In this document: positions 8,509 through 16,568 of the stretch, piece after piece
Layout: each line of letters opens with the position of its first letter
Numbering within the stretch: the first letter of the stretch is position 1
NCBI GenBank assembly: GCA_034440595.1
Contig: JAWXCH010000459.1
Location: 1-37,046, forward strand
Reading direction: 5' to 3'
From: JAWXCH01 sp034440595
Lineage (GTDB): Bacteria > Planctomycetota > Planctomycetia > Pirellulales > JALHPA01
Length of the DNA stretch: 37,046 nt
Position numbers and translations under genes: made by a program
Notes under the pieces: generated by a model
Database searches by the model: none
Told to the model about the DNA's origin: nothing
What the model saw: only the letters and a program-made list of their open reading frames with translations

Positions 8509-9756
8509 ATGGCCACGACGCAATCGGACTCGGACGCGGCGAACAAGTATTGGCTGAAACCGTGGCTAATCCTGTTGTTTGCGCTGGTGGCGTGGAACGC
8601 TGTTTGGCTGACGGCACTATCGGTTGCCACGAAGCAAAATGAATTCACCGACGACGTTCCGGCGATCTACGAAGAATTCCTCGCCGATCCCTCGATCAAT
8701 CTTTCTGACCGGCATCGGAAAGTCTATGGTGCCAGTGTGGCCGCACCAGGGCTCCCCCTGGAAATAGCCGCGGCAGACGCCATGCTCACGCCGCGCGTCG
8801 GTGCATTCTTGATGTACCGCCTGACGTTTGCGGCCTGCATCATTGTTGGCACCATGCTCGGTTTTGCTGTTGCGTTTCGACGCATCGCGATCCCCATTTC
8901 AAAGCGAGATTGGCTCTGCACGTTCTGGATTGCGATTGTACCCGTCGGCTGGGTCGGCAGCACCATCATGGCGCAAGACGACTCCTTCTCCACGCTCTGG
9001 TCCGGTGTTGCGCTGCTGGCGTACTCCTCGCTTGGTCCCGTGGCGGCAACGGTGGCGTCGGGGTTTGGAATCTTCTTCGGCAAGCCGCTGATGGTCATTA
9101 ACCTGTTGGGGATCTGGATCGCCAGCGCCGGACGGCGTTGGCTAGTGACTGCGGTCGGCGGGGCGATCGTGTTAGCATTTGCGGCATTCTTGTTTTGGCG
9201 CGATGGCACCAACCAGACCAGCTACAATGTCCCCTCCTTCATGGGCCCGAATCCGTTTGGCATCCTGCATCTGCTGGGTGTCGAAATTGATCCAAAGACG
9301 ACTCGCAGTCTTTCAGCCATTTTGATTCTGCTCTCGACCGGCATATTTACGCTGTTCGCCTTACGGCAAAAGCTCTCCTTTGTCGCCGCATCGTGTGGAT
9401 TGTATTCGCTGTTTTTGGCGTTTTACCTCGGCGCCATGCCAGAGTACGAAATGTGGTACCTGCCGCTGGTGATCGTGGCTCTTTGGGGTGCCGTGCAGCA
9501 GCAACAGTGGCTGCTGTTCTGGACCGGTTGGCTGCACAGTTTTTTTGCCAACGCCTACAAAGTCCTGTACGGGTTCAATCAGAATTTTGAAACTGCTGGA
9601 AAGAGTGGATTGAAAAATTGGTACGCCCAAAACATCGGTTGGGACTTGCAATGGTTGCAAATCCTAATGGCCGTCGCCACCGTCGGCTGCGCCATCGCCT
9701 TCGCCGTGCTGCTCCTGCGCCGCGATCCAACCAAGAGCGTCACTCCGCGCCCCTAA
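8509..9756 (+). CDS. Multi-pass inner-membrane protein of unknown function
   Basis: The 415-residue protein has about ten predicted membrane segments: one near residues 18-40, a soluble loop of about 60 residues, then a series from about 100 to 402. The overall pattern (single N-terminal helix, exoplasmic loop, block of helices, Arg-rich cytoplasmic tail) recalls polyprenol-dependent glycosyltransferases of the GT-C type. I see no decisive DxD or family signature, so no function is assigned. It begins with ATG 39 bp after the protease stop and is probably co-transcribed with it. The final segment is followed by a short basic tail. Confidence 0.7.
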   Translation: MATTQSDSDAANKYWLKPWLILLFALVAWNAVWLTALSVATKQNEFTDDVPAIYEEFLADPSINLSDRHRKVYGASVAAPGLPLEIAAADAMLTPRVGAFLMYRLTFAACIIVGTMLGFAVAFRRIAIPISKRDWLCTFWIAIVPVGWVGSTIMAQDDSFSTLWSGVALLAYSSLGPVAATVASGFGIFFGKPLMVINLLGIWIASAGRRWLVTAVGGAIVLAFAAFLFWRDGTNQTSYNVPSFMGPNPFGILHLLGVEIDPKTTRSLSAILILLSTGIFTLFALRQKLSFVAASCGLYSLFLAFYLGAMPEYEMWYLPLVIVALWGAVQQQQWLLFWTGWLHSFFANAYKVLYGFNQNFETAGKSGLKNWYAQNIGWDLQWLQILMAVATVGCAIAFAVLLLRRDPTKSVTPRP

Positions 9757-9770
9757 AGCTCCACATTTTA

Positions 9771-9980
9771 ATCTTACCGCAGAGGACGCGGAGCAGAACG
9801 CAGAGAAGAGAACTGCATCTTATTCAGTCCATCCCGTTCATCCTAGTTAAACCTTTCTTGTTTCTGTTTATTGAACAAGGATGAACAGGATACACAGGAT
9901 AAAGGTTGAATCAGAGCCAGCGGCTGCCTCCAACCTCCGCGCGTCCTTCGCGCTCTTTGCGGCCTCCGCGGTGAATAAGA
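9771..9980. repeat. Nested inverted-repeat element, about 210 bp
   Basis: Outer arms are CACCGCGGAGG-like: ACCGCAGAGGACGCGGAG near 9776-9793 against GCGGCCTCCGCGGTGA near 9958-9973. Inner arms are TTCATCCT (9837-9844) against AGGATGAACAGGAT (9878-9891). The whole region is therefore one palindrome nested in another. From memory, GGATGAACAGGAT-type and CCGCGGAGG-type repeats are scattered in many environmental bacterial genomes; I cannot verify that here. It fills the gap between the convergent membrane-protein and sigma-factor genes. Confidence 0.65.
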
Positions 9981-10000
9981 ATCGCTGCTAAGTCGAGAGC

Positions 10001-10027
10001 GCACTTTCGGCTGAGTGAAAGGCAACA
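10001..10027. repeat. Diverged REP-like palindrome
   Basis: CACTTTCGGCTGAGTGAAAGGCAACAG resembles the units at 3241-3274 and 3508-3534 in its TTTCG..GAAAGGC framework. It lies directly after the stop codon of the sigma-factor gene (minus strand) and may act as a transcript-end hairpin. Confidence 0.55.
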
Positions 10028-10030
10028 GAC

Positions 10031-10642
10031 CTACTCCGCATCGATCCGTACACCCAAGATCTGCTGCAGCTTGCTCAGCGCACGGGTCAACATCACGCGC
10101 ACCGAGCCATCCGATTTGCCCAACCGCTCGGCGATGTCTTTTGAAGGCAAGCCTTCCACATAGCGCAGCCGCAGTGCTTCGCGCTGATCCTCGGGCAATG
10201 CTTCCATCGCCGTCATCAGCCGGATTTGTTTTTGATCGCGTGAAAACGCCTGACTGGCTGTGGTCATGCTGGCCACTAATAAATCAATCAAACCGCCACG
10301 GCTGGAATCGGCACCGGCGTGGATACCAACCTCTCTGGCCGAATCGCGTTTCTTGCTGACAATAAATTTGCGATGTGCATCGATGATTCGCCGCTCGGCG
10401 ATCTGACAGAGCCAACTGAAAATTTCTCGTTCATTCAGCTCCGCCCCTGGCAAACTGCGCACCGCTTCGGCGCTGGTTTCTTGCAGCAGATCGTCCGGTT
10501 CGACCTTGCGACGCAGTGCTGTACCCAGCCGCCGTTCAATGAATGACAGCAACTGTGGCCGCCGCTCGACGAGATAAGTCCCTAGCGCCTGCTCATCATG
10601 CAGGCGAATTTTGGCGATTAGTTCCGGGTTTTCTTCGTACAT
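10031..10642 (-). CDS. ECF-family RNA polymerase sigma factor
   Basis: The protein has 203 residues from the ATG at 10642, which has AGGA about 10 bases upstream. The frame extends to a GTG at 10696 that I do not prefer. Region 2 covers roughly residues 10-80, with the DDLLQET core and the FSWLCQIAERRIIDAHRK segment that contacts the -10 element. Region 4 covers roughly 145-195, with LPEDQREALRLRYVEGLPSK and a helix-turn-helix (DIAERLGKSDGSVRVMLTRAL). There is no anti-sigma gene beside it. It is transcribed away from the DUF1559 cluster from a shared 430-bp intergenic region, so control of that cluster is possible. The sigma assignment is clear; the regulon is inference. Confidence 0.92.
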   Translation of the reverse strand: MYEENPELIAKIRLHDEQALGTYLVERRPQLLSFIERRLGTALRRKVEPDDLLQETSAEAVRSLPGAELNEREIFSWLCQIAERRIIDAHRKFIVSKKRDSAREVGIHAGADSSRGGLIDLLVASMTTASQAFSRDQKQIRLMTAMEALPEDQREALRLRYVEGLPSKDIAERLGKSDGSVRVMLTRALSKLQQILGVRIDAE

Positions 10643-11074
10643 CTGACTGTTTTCCTGAACGAAAGTACTCCTCACGCTCCGGGGTGCCAATCGCACCCGT
10701 GCCCCGCCATCCTACCGCGCTCTGCATGTATCTCAAGCCGAGTTTTTTGGCTTTAGTTAGTCAATGTCGTACGAACCAGGGGCTAGCGCCCTCTGGCTGA
10801 TGGCATAGCAACACAATATCAGCCGAAACGCGCTAGCGTCCGGTTGCCTACGTCGTGACGCTCGAAGCACAGCGGGTATCTAAGCGAAAACCAATAGGAA
10901 TTGTTACGGCCACTTCGCGAAAAGTTTCACAGTTGGCACATTTCCGTCCCTCTGGCAGCAAACTGATATTTTGCTTTGCCGTGCCATTCGGATACGCTGA
11001 AGGAGGTGAGAGTGATATTCTTCGCTCTCGCCATTTTGATTCATTCTTTTCATTCTTTTTTCAGGAGCGTCATC
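10643..11074. other. Divergent intergenic region between sigma factor and DUF1559 cluster
   Basis: The 432 bp hold leaders for both directions and the GCGCTAGC-type inverted repeat at 10774-10845. I find no convincing -35/-10 pair. AGGAG near 11063 is the ribosome binding site for the ATG at 11075. Confidence 0.4.
10774..10845. repeat. Inverted repeat with GCTAGCG cores
   Basis: Arms at 10774-10800 and 10819-10845 are imperfect reverse complements. The outer AACC/GGTT and inner GGCTGA/TCAGCC bases pair best. Each arm has a GCTAGCG core, as in the internal stem of the 132-bp elements at 19093 and 26470, so this looks like a related or decayed palindrome. Confidence 0.6.
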
Positions 11075-12175
11075 ATGAACCGTGTCATTCAATTTCCGAA
11101 AGGCCCCCCGCGCGGCGGTCTAACCCGAGTCGAACTGCTGGTGATTGTGCTAGTCGTTGGTGGACTAGTGGCACTCATGTTGCCTGTCATCAACCAAACA
11201 CGTGGACCATCTCGTCGCACTTCTTGCCAGAACACTCTGCAACAGCTTACCATCGGAATGCTCAATTATGTTGACACTCATAAGTCCTTCCCCAACGTCG
11301 GCTTTGATGCCGTGATCGATCCTCAAAATTCAGGTTCCACTCTGCCACCATTGACCAAGCAAGTCGCCGCCTCAACCGAGATGGCTACCCGTGCTAGGTA
11401 TAGCTGGCTGGTGAAGGTTCTGCCGTACATCGAAGAAGCGGACATTGCCAGCCAACTTGTCGCGAGCAGCAAAAAGTTCTCAATACCCGCATTCGATCCG
11501 GCCAATGTGATACCTGATACGCAGCAGCCAATCGCCACATTCAACATAAGTACTTTGCGATGTCCCAGCGACGATATGTTGCCCTACGCCAGCGCACCCG
11601 AGTATGAGCAGTTTATTGCCAAGGTCGCAGGCTCGCAAAACATGGGAATTATTGGCATCGCCCCCAGCAATTACGTCGCCATGAGCGCCACGGAACTCGA
11701 CCTGATTGCGGAGTACGCTGAGCGTGCTAACGGCGTGATCATTCCAGTGGGAACTGTCACGGTGGCTGACATCACCCGAGGAACTGGCCAGACAATCATG
11801 CTGGCCGAGACCAAAGAGCCAGCGTATAGCTCTTGGTACGACGCGGGTTCTGGCTGGATTGTGGCCGTGCCACCGAGTGTAGCCAAGACAGAAGCAGAGT
11901 TCTTGGCACTGGTCGAAAAGAGCAAGAATATCCAATTGCTCAATTACGGGCCGGACGACGAGCATCCAGATCGCGTCTATCTAGCCAAGGCCGATTGGAG
12001 CAATCAGGCACCGCGCCGTTGGGGAGCCAGCAGTGAACATGTGAAGGATGGTGTCGGCGTCGTAATGCACGCTTTTGCCAACGGTAAAGTGGAGCCGCTT
12101 AACGACGACATCGACCCCAGGGTCTATCGTGCCCTGATCGACCGAAATGCTCCGCCGGGCGACACGCCGAAATAG
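11075..12175 (+). CDS. DUF1559 protein with prepilin-like N-terminus (cluster copy 1)
   Basis: The 366-residue protein starts at the ATG at 11075 (AGGAG upstream); the frame is open further upstream but unsupported. A short basic leader ends in Gly, followed by LTRVE and a hydrophobic helix, the prepilin pattern with Glu at +5 of the mature protein. Next come the conserved SCQNTLQQLTIGMLNYVDTH segment, RYSWLVKVLPYIEE, SSWYDAGSGW and the C-terminal DDIDPRVYRALIDR. DUF1559 proteins are hugely expanded in planctomycetes and are thought to be pseudopilin-like envelope proteins; their function is unknown. In the usual HxxxxDG-like motif near the C-terminus this copy reads MHAFANG, with Asn for Asp. 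It heads a run of five same-strand genes. Confidence 0.9.
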   Translation: MNRVIQFPKGPPRGGLTRVELLVIVLVVGGLVALMLPVINQTRGPSRRTSCQNTLQQLTIGMLNYVDTHKSFPNVGFDAVIDPQNSGSTLPPLTKQVAASTEMATRARYSWLVKVLPYIEEADIASQLVASSKKFSIPAFDPANVIPDTQQPIATFNISTLRCPSDDMLPYASAPEYEQFIAKVAGSQNMGIIGIAPSNYVAMSATELDLIAEYAERANGVIIPVGTVTVADITRGTGQTIMLAETKEPAYSSWYDAGSGWIVAVPPSVAKTEAEFLALVEKSKNIQLLNYGPDDEHPDRVYLAKADWSNQAPRRWGASSEHVKDGVGVVMHAFANGKVEPLNDDIDPRVYRALIDRNAPPGDTPK

Positions 12176-12506
12176 TTTGTAGGGTTTGTGAAACGCACCG
12201 CCCACTCCGTTTGAGTCTGCACACCGTTTCGCGTTAGTTCGCAAACCGATCTTGCACACCAACAGTCCGGTGCGTGGAACGAACCATGAACCACGCAAGA
12301 CGCTGTAATTGTTTAGCCGCGGCGCGCTAACGCAGCGCGTGAACTGCAACCAGTGTCTGAAACGTATCACCTCTCCCGCGCAGTGGGAGAGGTCGTCGCC
12401 CCAGCGACGGGTGAGGGCAATGTGCGTTGCAGTGGTACACGTTTAATTTCATTATTCATTGCCATGCATCATCTTCATTCATCTCTTATTCCGTCGGAGT
12501 CAAATC
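12176..12506. other. Repeat-rich spacer between DUF1559 copies 1 and 2
   Basis: The 331 bp contain no gene. They hold GGGTTTGTGAAACGCACC-type sequence (12181-12200) answered by GGTGCGTGGAAC (12269-12280), a GCGGCGCGCTAACGCAGCGC palindrome (12319-12338) and the 53-base structured repeat at 12367-12419. GGAG at 12496-12499 is the ribosome binding site for 12507. Confidence 0.5.
12367..12419. repeat. 53-base structured repeat, copy 1
   Basis: Outer bases TCACC/GGTGA pair and enclose two hairpins: CCTCTCCC-loop-GGGAGAGG, and CGTCGC-CCCA-GCGACG. The result is a three-way-junction fold. A second copy with three differences lies at 27317-27369. Confidence 0.8.
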
Positions 12507-13613
12507 ATGCATTCTCACATCAAATTCAATCAATGGTCCCATCGTGCCGGTGAATCTCGAGCCGATGTGATCACCACCATTCTTGTCCTAATTGTTTTCT
12601 TTGTGATTGCTGTCGCGCTTTTTCTGCCTCCGGGTCCTGTGAGTAGACCTGCTTCACCACGTAACGCCTGCCAGAATAATATGCGGCAGATTGGACTGGC
12701 GCTTCATACCTACCAAGATGCCAGGAAGCGCTACCCGAGCGGTTGTTATTCGCTTAAAGAAATCGAATCTGGCGCGCCACTGCTACCCCTCACGCGGCGA
12801 GTCGCAGGATCTGCCAATCCTGACAACGGTGCCAAGTACAGCTTTCTAGTGCATTTGTTGCCTTACATGGAAGAAGGGAACATTTACAATCAGATTGCTA
12901 CGGCCAGCAACCGTTTCCAATTGCCAGCATTTGATCCAGCGGTAGTCTATGGCAATACAAGCATGCCGTTCGCGGCACTCGAAATCTCGACTTTCCGCTG
13001 TCCGTCGGATGTCCATGACGGGTACTCCACTGCCCCGGAGTATCAGCGATTCAAACAGGTAAATCCCATTACCAATCAGCCCGCCGGCATCGCCCTCACC
13101 AGTTACGTGGCCACATTCGCCACTGAACTAGACCTAGTTGCCGATCGCCCGGCGGAGGCCAACGGCGTGATCGTACCTGAAGGCAGCACGACCATGCGTG
13201 ACATCAAGAACGGGCTCAGTCGCACGATCATGCTCGCGGAGACCAAGGAGACCGCCTACAGCTCGTGGTACGACGCGGGCGATAGCTGGCTGGTAGCGGT
13301 TCCCCCTGAGCAGGCCCGTACACGGGCGCAGTTCGACTCGCTGGTTAACAGCCAGACCGAGACGCAGATGGTGAACTATGGCCCGGACGACGACCATCCC
13401 GACCGGGCCTATCTGCCGCGAGTCGCCTGGAGCAACCAGCAACCGCGTCGCTGGGGCGCCAGCAGCCACCACGCCGGTGGCGCGATGCATGCGTTTGTCG
13501 ACGGCGGCGTCCGCTTCATCGCCGACGATATCGACCCCAAAGTGTACCGCGCATTGATTGACCGCAACGCGACGAGAGAGGAGAAAGACATGGCGGAAAA
13601 GGGGTTAGAATAG
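12507..13613 (+). CDS. DUF1559 protein (cluster copy 2), diverged prepilin motif
   Basis: The protein has 368 residues from the ATG at 12507, which has GGAG upstream. The N-terminus AGESRADVITTILVLIVFF keeps the membrane helix and a possible Gly cleavage site, but the +5 Glu is Asp. The body matches the neighbouring copies: CQNNMRQIGLALHTYQDA, KYSFLVHLLPYMEEGNIYNQIAT, ETAYSSWYDAGDSW and GGAMHAFVDGGVRFIADDIDPKVYRALIDR. This copy keeps the VDGGVRF form of the C-terminal motif. It is most similar to copy 1 (shared YGPDDDHPDRAYL and RRWGASS segments), suggesting tandem duplication. Function unknown; presumably an envelope-anchored pseudopilin-like protein. Confidence 0.9.
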   Translation: MHSHIKFNQWSHRAGESRADVITTILVLIVFFVIAVALFLPPGPVSRPASPRNACQNNMRQIGLALHTYQDARKRYPSGCYSLKEIESGAPLLPLTRRVAGSANPDNGAKYSFLVHLLPYMEEGNIYNQIATASNRFQLPAFDPAVVYGNTSMPFAALEISTFRCPSDVHDGYSTAPEYQRFKQVNPITNQPAGIALTSYVATFATELDLVADRPAEANGVIVPEGSTTMRDIKNGLSRTIMLAETKETAYSSWYDAGDSWLVAVPPEQARTRAQFDSLVNSQTETQMVNYGPDDDHPDRAYLPRVAWSNQQPRRWGASSHHAGGAMHAFVDGGVRFIADDIDPKVYRALIDRNATREEKDMAEKGLE

Positions 13614-13699
13614 GCGGTGCTCCTTGAAAAAAGTGGTGAATTAGGCGGGATTGTTGCTCGTTATTTGAGTGGCCTTTTTTTTCCTTGCAAACCCCCTCC

Positions 13700-13736
13700 G
13701 CCAGGCGTTATAGTGCAGGCGGCTATAGCGCCTGGC
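13700..13736. repeat. Short inverted repeat upstream of DUF1559 copy 3
   Basis: GCCAGGCGTTATAG (13700-13713) and CTATAGCGCCTGGC (13723-13736) are near-perfect inverted arms around a 9-base loop. It lies about 45 bases before the start codon at 13782, so it could be a transcript hairpin or an operator. Confidence 0.65.
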
Positions 13737-13781
13737 AGGCATTCGCTTGCCAACTTTCACATTCATCCACAGGGGTATCTC

Positions 13782-14891
13782 ATGAAGCGCTCTCGCGGTT
13801 TCACGCTCACCGATCTGATTGTCGTCATTGCCGTCATGTCGCTGCTGCTGGCTCAGTTCTTTCCCAATATTTTCAAGTCGCGAGAAGCGGCCCGGCGAAC
13901 GGCCAGCGCCAACAATATGAAGCAACTAGCGCTGGCGGCGCTCACTTATCATGACGCCATGAAAAAATTTCCAGCGCTGTGTGACAAACCGCTGTTGCTG
14001 GAACAGGTCGCCGCCTCGACCGATCCAAAAAGCGCGGCACAGTACAGTTGGATTGTGACTTTGCTTCCCTACATGGAAGAGGGGAACATCTACAATCAGA
14101 TTGCGACCCAATCCGAGCGACGCAAGCTCCCCGCATTCACCGACACTATCATTGGCAGCAATGGGCGGCATATTTCCACGATCGATATTGCAACTTTGCG
14201 TGCTCCCGACACGGCTGAAGGAACCTTTGCTAAGGCCAAAGAGTACGCAGTCTTGTCTGGCACTGATGACGACAAAAAACCTTTCGGTGTAGCGATCACT
14301 AATTATGTTGCCACGCCGGCGACCCATTTGGAACTGTTGAGGACAGATCCAACTTCCGCAAACGGGCTCATCGTACCGGGCAAAGGCACAACCATCCGTC
14401 AAGTCAAAGATGGCATGTCGCGCACAATCCTGCTCGCCGAATCGCGCGAGGCGGACTACTGCTCTTGGTACGACGCTGGCAGCACCTGGGTCGTAGCGCT
14501 CCCCTCTGCGGTTTTGGAGTTGGATGACGCGCAGAAGGCGGCACCGAACGCCGCGGTCGAAGAATTCAGAAAGAAGGATGACGCAACTAAGGTCCATCCA
14601 CTCAACTACGGCCCCACCGAAAAAGACAAAACGCTGGTCTATCTGGAAAAAGCCAAGTGGGCCAATGCCGGCCCGCGCACCTGGGGGCCAAGCAGCCCTC
14701 GGAACGACGACGTGGTAAACCATGCGATGGGAGACGGTGCTGTTGTGGCACTCAATAGTGACGTGGATGCCAAGGTGTATATCGCGTTAGTGTCGCGTAA
14801 TGGCGGCGAGACCGGTGACGAAATAGACGAAGCGTTGACCGGCAAAAAGAAGCCAAAGTCAAAGGCTCCTCCAGAGGACGCTAAAAAATGA
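13782..14891 (+). CDS. DUF1559 protein (cluster copy 3)
   Basis: The protein has 369 residues from the ATG at 13782, which has AGGGG 6 bases upstream; the frame is open upstream to 13617 but that part is unsupported. The leader MKRSRG is followed by FTLTDLIVVIAVMSLLL, a standard prepilin pattern except for Asp instead of Glu at +5. The body carries ANNMKQLALAALTYHDAMKKFPALCDKPLLLEQ-type sequence, AQYSWIVTLLPYMEEGNIYNQIAT, YCSWYDAGSTW and GPSSPR. The last 20 residues are Lys- and Pro-rich. It overlaps the next gene by four bases (ATGA), so the two are probably translationally coupled. It resembles copy 4 more than copies 1 and 2. Confidence 0.9.
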   Translation: MKRSRGFTLTDLIVVIAVMSLLLAQFFPNIFKSREAARRTASANNMKQLALAALTYHDAMKKFPALCDKPLLLEQVAASTDPKSAAQYSWIVTLLPYMEEGNIYNQIATQSERRKLPAFTDTIIGSNGRHISTIDIATLRAPDTAEGTFAKAKEYAVLSGTDDDKKPFGVAITNYVATPATHLELLRTDPTSANGLIVPGKGTTIRQVKDGMSRTILLAESREADYCSWYDAGSTWVVALPSAVLELDDAQKAAPNAAVEEFRKKDDATKVHPLNYGPTEKDKTLVYLEKAKWANAGPRTWGPSSPRNDDVVNHAMGDGAVVALNSDVDAKVYIALVSRNGGETGDEIDEALTGKKKPKSKAPPEDAKK

Positions 14892-15475
14892 CACGCCCGT
14901 CCCTCATCTGTCGCAAACACACGTTGAAGGAAGAGATTGCTTTTTCTGTGCCTCTGCATCGACGGTCAACGTCGAGGGGATTTACCTATTTTGAGCTACT
15001 GATCATTCTGACGGTCCTGGCAGTGCTGGTTGCCTTGCTATTGCCAGCGATACAGGCAGCGCGCGCCGCGGCACAGCGCAGACATGCCTTAAATAACATT
15101 CAAGAGGTCGGAGCGGCGCTGGAGCGGTACTCGGCCATGTCGCAACCGTTGCCCGTGCCTCCATTTAATCAGGACGTGAAAGAACGGGCTGCCGAAGCAT
15201 CGCCTTTTCCGGCGATTCGTGTTGTCGCACAGAATGATTCACCCGCTGACAGCTCAAAAGCACCGGCGTCAACTTCCTCGAATGTTAGTGCTAAGGCAAG
15301 TCCGAATGTTGATCCATCACTGTCAGATCGCATGACCGAACAGCAACGCAAGGCGGCGCAGAAGGAACAGAATAAGGCCACCGGCCGTCTGATTGGCTTT
15401 ATTGTAACCGGTGTGGCGGTATTGATCGGGGTGCTGTTAACTCTCAGGCGAAAACGCAATTCAATTCAGACCTGA
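14888..15475 (+). CDS. Pseudopilin-like protein with C-terminal membrane anchor
   Basis: This 195-residue protein is not a full DUF1559 protein. A leader of about 31 residues ends in RG and is followed by FTYFELLIILTVLAVLVALLLPAIQAARAAAQRRHALNNI, the canonical prepilin/DUF1559 start with Glu at +5. A Pro/Ser/Ala-rich linker then runs to about residue 155, and a second hydrophobic helix (LIGFIVTGVAVLIGVLLTL) ends in RRKRN. The ATG overlaps the stop of copy 3. An in-frame GTG at 14948, with AAGGAAG upstream, would give a more usual leader of about 11 residues and cannot be excluded. The product would be held in the membrane at both ends, with the linker outside. Function unknown. Confidence 0.75.
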   Translation: MTRPSLICRKHTLKEEIAFSVPLHRRSTSRGFTYFELLIILTVLAVLVALLLPAIQAARAAAQRRHALNNIQEVGAALERYSAMSQPLPVPPFNQDVKERAAEASPFPAIRVVAQNDSPADSSKAPASTSSNVSAKASPNVDPSLSDRMTEQQRKAAQKEQNKATGRLIGFIVTGVAVLIGVLLTLRRKRNSIQT

Positions 15476-15512
15476 AATTTCAGCACCACTCAAACTCATT
15501 TGGAGAGCTACC

Positions 15513-16568
15513 ATGAATCTTCGCACACGTGCTCGCGGTTTCACCCTCCTAGAACTACTCGTCGTCATCGCCGTGATCGGCATCCTGATTGCCTTGCTTT
15601 TGCCAGCGATACAGGCGGCGCGTTCTGCAGCGATGCGGAACCATAGCTTGAACAATCTCCGCCAGATTGGATTGGCAACGCTGAATTATGAGGTCACCAA
15701 TCGGCATTTTCCTGCGCTGTGCGAACAGCCATTGCTGCTCGAGCAGGTTGCCGCATCCACAGAGAAGAAAACTGCGGCACAGTATAGCTGGATCGTGGCG
15801 ATTCTCCCTTACTTTGAAGAAGGAGACATTTACAGCGATATCGAAGCCAAATCCAAAAAGTTTACGCTGCCGGCCTTCAGTCCCGAAATTGCCTTCGGTG
15901 CCGACAAACGCCACTTCTCAACAAAGCCCATCGCATTGCTTCGCGCGCCGGGCTTCGACGAACCGGAATTTGCCTCTGCCGAGGAATGCAAGGCGCTATC
16001 TGGAATCGGTGACGATATGAAGCGCTACGGAGTGGCCATCACCAACTACATCGCGTTGCCTGCCACGCATTTGGCACTGCTGAAGAAGGATCCAACAGAG
16101 GCGAATGGAATCATCGTTCCTGGTTCGAAAACGAAGATCACCGTCCGCACGATTAAGGACGGATTGTCGCACACGGTGATGATGTGCGAATCACGCGAAC
16201 CGGCCTACTGCTCCTGGTACGATGCCGGCGGAACCTGGGCCGTCGGTCTCCCCTCCGCCGCCCCTGAACCAAAATGGGAAGACGGAGTGCTCACATTGGA
16301 CATCGCCAAGGATGCTGCTGTTGCTCACCCAATCAACTACGGCCCAACCAAGAAAGAACCAGAACGGTTCTATTTGGATAAGAAACATTGGGCCAATGCG
16401 GGCTCTCGCAGTTTTGGCCCGAGTAGCCCGATCGGTCAGCCGCTTGCCACACATGTTATGGCCGATGGCAGCGTGCATGCGCTGGATGAGAGGATCAGCA
16501 TCGATATCTATCTGGCCCTGATCACGCGCGCCGGCGGAGAGAATATTGATGACTTGCGAGATGATTAG
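15513..16568 (+). CDS. DUF1559 protein (cluster copy 4), canonical prepilin N-terminus
   Basis: The protein has 351 residues from the ATG at 15513, which has GGAGAG upstream. Leader ARG, then FTLLELLVVIAVIGILIALLLPAIQ, is the fully canonical type IV prepilin-like start of DUF1559 proteins. AMRNHSLNNLRQIGLATLNYE, AQYSWIVAILPYFEEGDIY, PAYCSWYDAGGTW, SFGPSSP and MADGSVHALDERISIDIYLALITR follow. It shares with copy 3 the CEQPLLLEQVAAST and RHFSTKPIALLRAPG-type segments. Its TAG stop shares bases with the TAA stop of the convergent kinase gene. Function unknown. Confidence 0.91.
   Translation: MNLRTRARGFTLLELLVVIAVIGILIALLLPAIQAARSAAMRNHSLNNLRQIGLATLNYEVTNRHFPALCEQPLLLEQVAASTEKKTAAQYSWIVAILPYFEEGDIYSDIEAKSKKFTLPAFSPEIAFGADKRHFSTKPIALLRAPGFDEPEFASAEECKALSGIGDDMKRYGVAITNYIALPATHLALLKKDPTEANGIIVPGSKTKITVRTIKDGLSHTVMMCESREPAYCSWYDAGGTWAVGLPSAAPEPKWEDGVLTLDIAKDAAVAHPINYGPTKKEPERFYLDKKHWANAGSRSFGPSSPIGQPLATHVMADGSVHALDERISIDIYLALITRAGGENIDDLRDD

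Noticed and set aside
10934..10975. TTGGCAC...TTTTGC considered as a sigma54 promoter for the DUF1559 cluster
   Set aside because: The spacing between the TGGCAC-like and TTGC-like parts is much longer than the -24/-12 arrangement allows.
13660..13685. Run of eight T after GTGGCC considered as an intrinsic terminator after DUF1559 copy 2
   Set aside because: No stable stem precedes the T-run.
13926..14723. Open frame of 265 codons antisense to DUF1559 copy 3
   Set aside because: A GC-rich shadow of a well-supported gene.
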